Positions 1 to 4,057 of a stretch of DNA of 6,526 nucleotides are shown one piece after another. Made by a program: the position numbers and the translations under genes. How positions within the stretch are numbered: position 1 is the first letter of the stretch; the number at the start of each line of letters is the position of its first letter. The notes below the pieces were generated by a model. It saw only the letters and a program-made list of their open reading frames with translations. It was not told the DNA's origin and did no database searches. This DNA is from Bdellovibrionales bacterium (lineage in GTDB: Bacteria; Bdellovibrionota; Bdellovibrionia; Bdellovibrionales; UBA1609), in contig DAIDJH010000109.1 in NCBI GenBank assembly GCA_027451425.1, positions 1-6,526 on the forward strand, given 5' to 3'.

Positions 1-440
1 GGGTCGTTCACATTATCTTTTCGAGCTGTGATCGCTGAGACGCGTTCAAACATCCAAGCTGACGAGCCCGATTCGCCGAGACTGCCGTTGTGACGTTTAA
101 AAATATTGCGGAGTTCGCCAACAGTGCGATTTTTGTTGTCGGTTTGACATTCGACAATTACGCCGACACCGTAAGGGCCTAAACCTTCGTAGGTGAGTTC
201 TTCGATTTGCGATCCGTCGTCAGAAAGACCCGCGCCTTTTTTAATCGCGCGCTCGATGGTTTCTTTCGGGCACGACACTTCGCGAGCGGCGATAATGGCG
301 AGTTTCAAACGCGAATTGCCTTCAGGGTCAGGACCGCCGATCTTTGCGGCGACCGCAATCTCGCGCGCCAGTTTCGTGAACATTTGGCCCTTTTTCTGAG
401 CCACCGCCTCTTTTATGGAATTCTTCCAACCCGCGCCCAT
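1..440 (-). CDS. yebC: YebC/TACO1-family translation-associated protein, C-terminus beyond the window
   Basis: This is the N-terminal 146 codons of a YebC/PmpR/TACO1 family protein (usually about 240-250 residues), cut by the window start. Family hallmarks in order are FTKLAREI (about 21-28), the GGPDPEGNSRLKLAI block (about 35-49), PKETIERAIKKG (about 58-69), the YEG.GP segment (about 83-88) and the ECQTDNKNRTV..LR..F block (about 95-112), then GSLGESGSSAWMF. The family was first described as transcriptional regulators and is now linked to translation, including relief of ribosome stalling at proline-rich stretches; which role applies here is not visible. The N-terminus is MGAGWKNSIKEA rather than the common MAGHSKW, suggesting a subfamily. 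The start is fixed by GGAGGAG seven bases upstream. It follows the small Cys/His protein gene by 111 nt and has its own promoter-like boxes. Confidence 0.93.
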   Translation of the reverse strand, partial: MGAGWKNSIKEAVAQKKGQMFTKLAREIAVAAKIGGPDPEGNSRLKLAIIAAREVSCPKETIERAIKKGAGLSDDGSQIEELTYEGLGPYGVGVIVECQTDNKNRTVGELRNIFKRHNGSLGESGSSAWMFERVSAITARKDNVND

Positions 441-501
441 GGTGGTTCTCCTCCACGCGCAGGCACGCATGACAGCTGTTACCTCGCGCATTGACCATAA
501 A

Positions 502-531
502 TCTATAACGGACGGCGCGAGATTTCGTCAA
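502..531 (-). promoter_or_regulatory. Putative sigma-70-type promoter for yebC
   Basis: On the minus strand, TTGACG (526-531, 5 of 6 to the -35 consensus) and TATAGA (502-507, 4 of 6 to the -10 consensus) are separated by 18 bases. The predicted start would leave a leader of about 55 nt before the yebC ATG at 440. The boxes lie after the stop of the upstream small gene, so yebC can probably be transcribed independently. This is pattern matching only. Confidence 0.45.
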
Positions 532-551
532 CTACTGTAGATAGGCAATCA

Positions 552-767
552 TCAAGCCGCAGTCTTTTTTCGCAACCACAGTTGGTGTTTTTTATCGAAA
601 TCAGACGGGCGTGAGCCACGTTTATCAATAAGTCCTTCTTTGTACCACTCAAAGTGTTCCTGACAAAAATGCATGCGTTCCACCGATTTTTTGCAACCCT
701 CAGCAACACAAAAGTCGGTTGAAGTCTGGGGGCCCTTCGCTTGGGGAGATTTATTTTCTTTTGCCAT
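552..767 (-). CDS. Small (71 aa) putative zinc-binding protein with Cys-Cys-Cys-His site
   Basis: This is a 71-residue soluble protein with no signal peptide. A Lys/Gln/Pro-rich start (1-18) is followed by a compact candidate metal site C20-x4-C25-x9-C35-x2-H38 (FCVAEGC and HFCQEH) and a basic helical tail with aromatic residues (FEWYKEGLID, then DFDKKHQLWLRKK). The spacing of CxxxxC and CxxH resembles small zinc-ribbon or treble-clef knuckles. I know similar short proteins as hypotheticals in Bdellovibrio-like genomes but not by function. The start is supported by GAGGTG about six bases upstream. It lies 85 nt after the binding-protein gene and 111 nt before yebC on the same strand. A competing overlapping frame starting at 775 lacks the motif. 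The protein could bind nucleic acid or a protein partner; this is inference. Confidence 0.75.
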   Translation of the reverse strand: MAKENKSPQAKGPQTSTDFCVAEGCKKSVERMHFCQEHFEWYKEGLIDKRGSRPSDFDKKHQLWLRKKTAA

Positions 768-852
768 TTATGCACCTCACGCTTTCACGGAATCTATCGG
801 TTTGAATGGGCGCAATCATTAGGGCAGCTAGACTGTTGGCTTGATGATGGCG

Positions 853-1968
853 TTATGGCCGTGCGCCAGACGTATTTGCCGCGTTTTGATATATGGAAAG
901 CCAAGTTGGCTCGATGGCTTCAGGATTCACGTAAAGTTCAAACCGGTTAAGGGGTAATTTTCGAATATAACTTGCTTTTTGCATCTCGGGGAGTGAGCTG
1001 CTGTTGAGCGAATTCAAAACGCTGGCAGAATGATCCAACTCCACAAGCTGTCTGTTGATCGAAGGGCGTAAAAACGCATTGAGTAACTCGTTAGCTAATT
1101 CGATATCGCCCACGGCATGACTAACAGCTAGATAATTCACCCACAAAACACCTTTTTCTTTCGGCAGTACAAATTTATAGTCGGGATGTTTCTTTAAAAA
1201 TGTGGCGGCGCGACCACTCGAGATTTGCGCGACTGTAACCGAACCATTGGTTAAAAGCGAAGTCGGATCGTTAGTCAGAGCTGAAATTTGCCCGGCAAAT
1301 GCATGCACGGTTTTTGTGAGTTCGGTCGTTTGATCGGTTTTTGCCCATGTACTTACAATGGGTTGAATTTTGGTGATGAGATTTAAAAACTCAATCGGGG
1401 AGTCCATCAATGAAATTTTCGCTCTTGGTTGTTGCAGTGCCGGCGACGATCCATTGCCGCCTGATTCGACGTTGAACAATGTCATTAAACTGTCGCCATC
1501 CCATTTGGCGCGCGCGGGGTTAAATAAAAATCCGCTGACTCCCCACGAGACGGGAATAAAATATTTACCGCCAGGGTCAAAATCGAGATGTTGAAAATCG
1601 ATTGATATTTGCTTCATCGACGGGATGGTTTTGCCATTTATGGGCGACAAAACGTTCTTGATAAGAAACGAATGCATAACAAAACTCGGCAATTCGACAA
1701 TGTCATAGTTATCGGAATGAGAAAGCAATTCTCGCAGGAGATCGATTTCGGCGGGTTCTTCTGTCACTTGGAGATCGGCGCTTAAGCGTCGCTGAATAGT
1801 TTTGATTAAAGGACCGGGTAAAAAGTTTTTTAGCACAAGCAGGCGAATTTCCGGGCCGTGCGGGTTGTGTGCAATTCTTTGCTCGTGACGATAAAAACTC
1901 CACCAGGCACCGAGAGAAAACGAGAATACAACAACGAGAACGGTGGTTTTCAAAAATCGCGAACGCAT
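853..1968 (-). CDS. Spermidine/putrescine-type (PotD/PotF-like) extracytoplasmic solute-binding protein
   Basis: This 371-residue protein has an N-terminal hydrophobic segment (about 8-26) after basic residues and no lipobox or clear cleavage site, so it may stay anchored in the inner membrane facing the periplasm. The rest matches the two-lobed polyamine-binding fold: YDIVELPSF (88-96), the block FDPGGKYFIPVSWGVSGFLF (130-149) that corresponds to the conserved PotD region before the hinge, ISLMDSPIEFLNLI (185-198), and the C-terminal GVLWVNYLAV...ANELLNAFLRPSINRQLVE (273-310) typical of the family. In the family these proteins deliver polyamines or similar cations to an ABC permease. No permease or ATPase gene is in the window, so the ligand and transport role are uncertain. 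It starts 64 nt after the VWA lipoprotein gene with only a weak AAGG close to ATG, and is probably co-transcribed with it. Confidence 0.82.
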   Translation of the reverse strand: MRSRFLKTTVLVVVFSFSLGAWWSFYRHEQRIAHNPHGPEIRLLVLKNFLPGPLIKTIQRRLSADLQVTEEPAEIDLLRELLSHSDNYDIVELPSFVMHSFLIKNVLSPINGKTIPSMKQISIDFQHLDFDPGGKYFIPVSWGVSGFLFNPARAKWDGDSLMTLFNVESGGNGSSPALQQPRAKISLMDSPIEFLNLITKIQPIVSTWAKTDQTTELTKTVHAFAGQISALTNDPTSLLTNGSVTVAQISSGRAATFLKKHPDYKFVLPKEKGVLWVNYLAVSHAVGDIELANELLNAFLRPSINRQLVELDHSASVLNSLNSSSLPEMQKASYIRKLPLNRFELYVNPEAIEPTWLSIYQNAANTSGARP

Positions 1969-2032
1969 CCGCCTTAGGATAGGGGACGCGTTCGTAGGCG
2001 GGCAAGAGAAATTATTCGCCGTTAGGATGATA

Positions 2033-3193
2033 TTACTGACCGTAAGCCGCGGGCGCGAAATTCACATTGATCGTCGCACCTGCCGGCGGGATCCAAGCGC
2101 TGCCGATGAAAATAACACTGTTGCTGGTGCTGTCGTAAGTGAAACCACCGTTGTTGGCTGGGTTATTCGCTTCATTCGGCACGTTTGCGCCATTAACGCT
2201 TACGACAATTGTTGAGGGATCCGGTATGCGATCAAGTTTAAACGCAGTCGATAGAGACAATATTCCATCGGCAATTGAGGCGAGTTGCGAACCGTAATTT
2301 CCGCAAATATCGCCCTTTAGACCTTGCACGTAACTCGGTAAGCCTTGGTTCACTTGATCCACCATCTGGTCGTAGCGTTGGCCAATGATGGAGGTCATTG
2401 AGCCAGCGGCAAGGCGAGACTGCTGACAGGTTGTATCTTGTACTGCAATCGCTGAAACCACGTAGTTGCGCGACGTCGATGCCGAACCCGTGAGTGTATC
2501 GAGGTAACTCACATACGAGCCGACAGTATCGAGAGTAGACGCCGTATAATCGTGATCGGGGATACCGCCTGAATAGAACCAACTGTATTCGGGGCGATTC
2601 GCTCCGCTAAAGTCGTCCTCATCAGACAAAATGATGATAGAAGTAAAGGCACCGGACCGCATAAAGCCGGAATTGAGCGAACTATTCAAAGCGTCGCGCA
2701 TACTTGAGAAAGCTCTCTCGTCACCGCTGCCTTCTTCGCCTTCTCTTGCGTTGTCGACAAATACAGTGTCGAGATTCAGCGTCGTCGGGAGTATAGTGTA
2801 GATCCCCGACTGGGCACACTGCGGACAAATAGAATCAGAGTTTATGCCGTCACGGAATTTAGCAAGTGTCGGATTATCCTGAAAATTTGCCTCCGATAAA
2901 TAAGTATCGGTTGTTGTCACGGCCATCTGAAAGTCGTACTGAGTCGATTGAGAAGTGAAGGCTTGAATGAAACTTTGATAATTAGCAACCATTTGTTCTT
3001 GCTCGGGGAGCATCGAGCCGGAGTTATCGATTACCCATAAAATATCCATTTTGGGGTCAATTGTAGCTGAATTTTGTTTAAATGATTGGCCGGCGGGCAA
3101 TAAGTCAAAGGAACTGCCTTTGTTGCCGCATCCAGCGAGAAACCCGCCGATTGCGATCAGCGTTAACAAAAGTTTGAGTTGATACGCTTTCAT
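2033..3193 (-). CDS. von Willebrand factor A domain lipoprotein
   Basis: This 386-residue protein begins with a signal peptide ending in the lipobox LAGC (19-22), so Cys22 should be lipidated and the protein membrane-bound outside the cytoplasm. The VWA domain follows: a hydrophobic strand ILWVID leads into the MIDAS metal site D56-x-S58-x-S60 (DNSGS), a threonine cluster at 93-95 is a candidate for the second MIDAS loop, and IIILSDEDD (186-194) supplies the acidic loop. This gives a near-complete metal-dependent adhesion site, as in VWA proteins that bind other proteins. Four further cysteines (123 and 126 in CPQC, 256, 297) could form disulfides. The C-terminal region (about 320-386) is beta-rich with IVVSVNGANVP and looks like a separate small sandwich domain. 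The start is supported by AAGGGGG five to six bases upstream. It heads a probable two-gene unit with the binding protein. Confidence 0.88.
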   Translation of the reverse strand: MKAYQLKLLLTLIAIGGFLAGCGNKGSSFDLLPAGQSFKQNSATIDPKMDILWVIDNSGSMLPEQEQMVANYQSFIQAFTSQSTQYDFQMAVTTTDTYLSEANFQDNPTLAKFRDGINSDSICPQCAQSGIYTILPTTLNLDTVFVDNAREGEEGSGDERAFSSMRDALNSSLNSGFMRSGAFTSIIILSDEDDFSGANRPEYSWFYSGGIPDHDYTASTLDTVGSYVSYLDTLTGSASTSRNYVVSAIAVQDTTCQQSRLAAGSMTSIIGQRYDQMVDQVNQGLPSYVQGLKGDICGNYGSQLASIADGILSLSTAFKLDRIPDPSTIVVSVNGANVPNEANNPANNGGFTYDSTSNSVIFIGSAWIPPAGATINVNFAPAAYGQ

Positions 3194-3243
3194 TTTTCCC
3201 CCTTAAGCCAGGCCGTCGTAGCTAGACCAAAGTCATGCTTCCG

Positions 3244-3270
3244 TTATCGGGACTTCAACATGAAGCTTAA
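3244..3270 (-). promoter_or_regulatory. Sigma-28 (FliA)-like promoter for the VWA lipoprotein gene
   Basis: On the minus strand, TTAAGCTT (3263-3270; 6 of 8 to TAAAGTTT) is followed after exactly 11 bases by CCCGATAA (3244-3251; 7 of 8 to GCCGATAA). The spacing equals the flagellar sigma-28 consensus. Transcription would begin near 3236, giving a leader of about 43 nt before the ATG at 3193. I found no comparably good sigma-70 pair in this stretch. A short dyad, CTTCA-aca-TGAAG (3253-3265), overlaps the spacer and could be an operator. Confidence 0.4.
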
Positions 3271-3398
3271 ATTTCAACTTGTGGCTGCAAGCTCTCGACT
3301 TCATTCGTGGAATGTGCCTTTCGCAAACTGAGGCGACTTAGCTAGGCGTCGTGACTGAAGAAAATAGAAGCGGAATTTTTGGAAAATCACAAAGTGTC

Positions 3399-3415
3399 TA
3401 AAAGTTCGACTTTTA
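3399..3415. promoter_or_regulatory. Perfect 7-bp dyad, possible operator
   Basis: TAAAAGT and ACTTTTA are perfect inverted arms around a 3-base centre TCG. If the plus-strand RNA starts near 3452, the dyad is centred at about -45, the usual position for an activator that touches polymerase. It lies in the gap between the divergent VWA lipoprotein gene and the plus-strand RNA. A regulator is not identified. Confidence 0.3.
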
Positions 3416-3436
3416 CGATCTATTTCTGTCGCAAAA

Positions 3437-3445
3437 TGATATTCT
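3437..3445 (+). promoter_or_regulatory. Extended -10 promoter for the plus-strand small RNA
   Basis: TGATATTCT gives an extended -10 (TG-n-TATTCT). There is no convincing -35 box at 16-18 bases upstream, which extended -10 promoters can tolerate, and the 3399-3415 dyad sits where an activator could compensate. The predicted start is near 3452, about 30 nt before the first micro-ORF. Confidence 0.35.
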
Positions 3446-3466
3446 GGAATTGCCCTTCTCAGGGCC

Positions 3467-3478
3467 AGAAAGGAGGTG
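3467..3478 (+). promoter_or_regulatory. Unusually strong Shine-Dalgarno, 12-nt anti-SD match
   Basis: AGAAAGGAGGTG is the exact complement of the canonical 16S tail CACCTCCTTTCT. The GGAGG core lies seven bases before the ATG at 3484. An upstream CCTTCT could pair with AGAA(A)GG and partly mask it. It is the strongest ribosome site in the window, although it serves only a 15-codon frame. Confidence 0.6.
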
Positions 3479-3483
3479 GTGTG

Positions 3484-3531
3484 ATGGCAGAGAGTAACTC
3501 AACCATTTCCACGGAGGTACGTGTCTCTTAA
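3484..3531 (+). CDS. Micro-ORF 1, 15 residues, in the plus-strand RNA
   Basis: ATG to TAA encodes MAESNSTISTEVRVS, rich in Ser, Thr and Glu and with no hydrophobic segment. The Shine-Dalgarno is near perfect at ideal spacing, so ribosome loading is likely. The last codons (CGT GTC TCT) form the 5' arm of the first hairpin and the stop lies in its loop, so a terminating ribosome would melt that hairpin. An in-frame ATG at 3436 would extend the frame by 16 codons but overlaps the predicted promoter and has no good ribosome site. Whether the peptide or the act of translation matters is unknown. Confidence 0.4.
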   Translation: MAESNSTISTEVRVS

Positions 3532-3540
3532 CAAGACACG
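3520..3540 (+). other. Stem-loop around the stop codon of micro-ORF 1
   Basis: A perfect 7-bp stem (CGTGTCT with AGACACG) closes a 7-base loop, CTTAACA, that contains the TAA stop at 3529-3531 and lies just after the GTG start of micro-ORF 2. It has no U-tract, so it is not a terminator by itself. Confidence 0.55.
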
Positions 3541-3568
3541 ACTCTTTCGGGGGGCTGGGGCAGCTTAA
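3521..3568 (+). CDS. Micro-ORF 2, overlapping 15-residue frame, GTG start
   Basis: GTG to TAA in the next frame would encode VSLNKTRLFRGAGAA (formyl-Met first), a basic peptide in contrast to the acidic product of ORF 1. GGAGG at 3513-3517 is three bases from the GTG, which is short. It overlaps ORF 1 by 11 bases, the kind of arrangement that allows translational coupling. Its stop is in the loop of the terminator hairpin, so a ribosome finishing here would disturb the terminator. It could equally be chance; there is no homology evidence. Confidence 0.22.
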   Translation: MSLNKTRLFRGAGAA

Positions 3569-3588
3569 ACAAGCGCCCAGCCTTTTTT
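3553..3588 (+). terminator. Rho-independent terminator of the plus-strand RNA
   Basis: GGCTGGG (3553-3559) pairs perfectly with CCCAGCC (3576-3582), with two further G-C pairs possible past one bulged G. It is followed directly by six T residues (3583-3588). The loop holds CTTAAACAAG. There is no T-tract on the minus strand, so it should act only on the plus strand and would not stop minus-strand readthrough from the 3617-4054 gene. Confidence 0.85.
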
Positions 3589-3616
3589 ATTTCGTCGGCC
3601 ATGGCCGAGGATTCTG

Positions 3617-4054
3617 TCAAAAGAATGTTTTTTTATTGGCACATTGCAAATTGCGCCAATCAATCTGCCCGCCAAGAGCATCTTGATAGTGAAATTGCCA
3701 AGCCCGGGCATTGTTCGAGTAAAAAATGAAAATTTGATGACTGCCCGATGTGGTCGCCGCTTTTTCAAGTTTAAAAATATTTGCGCAATTGACCCCGCTC
3801 ATGCGAAGTACCGAACAACCCTGCACGGACGGCCAATCAATCATAACCGTATGCGCGTTTAGACATTGAATCTCCAGGGAGGGATCTTGATGATTTTTGA
3901 CGACTAATCCAGATTGATTGAGCGCGGCCTTTTCAAACCAAATCCCATAAAATGGCCCACCGGCCAACTCTCCACCTCTGGCCCATACTGCTGAACCAAT
4001 AGTCGTGACCATGGCAGCTAAACACAATGACAAAATTGTGTGAATGATCCTCAT
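3617..4054 (-). CDS. Small secreted four-cysteine protein of unknown function
   Basis: This 145-residue protein has a typical signal peptide: basic start MR, hydrophobic core (about 4-20) and likely cleavage after AVWA at 25. The mature part of about 120 residues has four cysteines (64, 80, 90, 138), enough for two disulfides in the periplasm or outside the cell, and many aromatic residues (FYGIWF, WQFHY, IDWRNL). I recognise no family. The start is supported by GGGAG six bases upstream, inside the last codons of the preceding gene. The gap to that gene's stop is only 3 nt, so the two are very likely translationally coupled and the small protein may be a partner, inhibitor or cofactor of the large one. 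No terminator is evident after its stop. Confidence 0.75.
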   Translation of the reverse strand: MRIIHTILSLCLAAMVTTIGSAVWARGGELAGGPFYGIWFEKAALNQSGLVVKNHQDPSLEIQCLNAHTVMIDWPSVQGCSVLRMSGVNCANIFKLEKAATTSGSHQIFIFYSNNARAWQFHYQDALGGQIDWRNLQCANKKTFF

Positions 4055-4057
4055 AAT

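Larger units (their letters stand above)
3194..3451. other. Divergent regulatory gap between the VWA lipoprotein gene and the small RNA
   Basis: No protein gene is seen here. The stretch holds the lipoprotein's leader and sigma-28-like promoter near 3244-3270, the dyad at 3399-3415 and the extended -10 at 3437-3445. The part from about 3271 to 3398 shows nothing I can name; its AT-rich end (3361-3390) could be an upstream promoter element. Confidence 0.5.
3452..3588 (+). ncRNA. Putative structured small RNA or dual-function micro-mRNA of about 135 nt
   Basis: This is the only plus-strand unit in the window. From 5' to 3' it has a CCCT/AGGG mini-hairpin (3453-3464) and AGAAAGGAGGTG (3467-3478), which is perfectly complementary to the canonical 16S 3' end. 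A 15-codon ORF follows (3484-3531), then a 7-bp hairpin CGTGTCT/AGACACG (3520-3526 and 3534-3540), a second overlapping 15-codon ORF (3521-3568), and an intrinsic terminator (3553-3588). A possible long-range pairing, AGAGAGT (3489-3495) with ACTCTTT (3541-3547, one G-U), would enclose ORF1 and the first hairpin. Both hairpin loops carry CTTAA(A)CAAG. No plus-strand gene follows, so a classical leader or attenuator is unlikely. The start is predicted, the end is well defined, and I do not recognise the family. Confidence 0.55.

Noticed and set aside
503..775. 90-residue minus-strand frame overlapping the small Cys/His protein
   Set aside because: It overlaps the 552-767 gene almost entirely in another frame, lacks the Cys/His motif and runs across the yebC promoter region.
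1969..2032. Terminator or promoter between the VWA lipoprotein and binding-protein genes
   Set aside because: No stable stem with a T-tract and no convincing box pair was found, so co-transcription is the simpler reading.
2238..2582. 114-residue minus-strand frame rich in Arg, Tyr and Cys
   Set aside because: It is an alternate-frame shadow inside the VWA lipoprotein gene.
3452..3588. Cyclic di-GMP riboswitch or other named riboswitch
   Set aside because: The conserved cores of GEMM-type elements are not present, and no gene follows on the plus strand to be regulated.
3611..3634. Second plus-strand terminator (ATTCT/AGAAT then seven T)
   Set aside because: The stem is only five weak pairs, and the segment contains the final codons of the minus-strand secreted protein gene, whose Lys and Phe codons explain the T-run.
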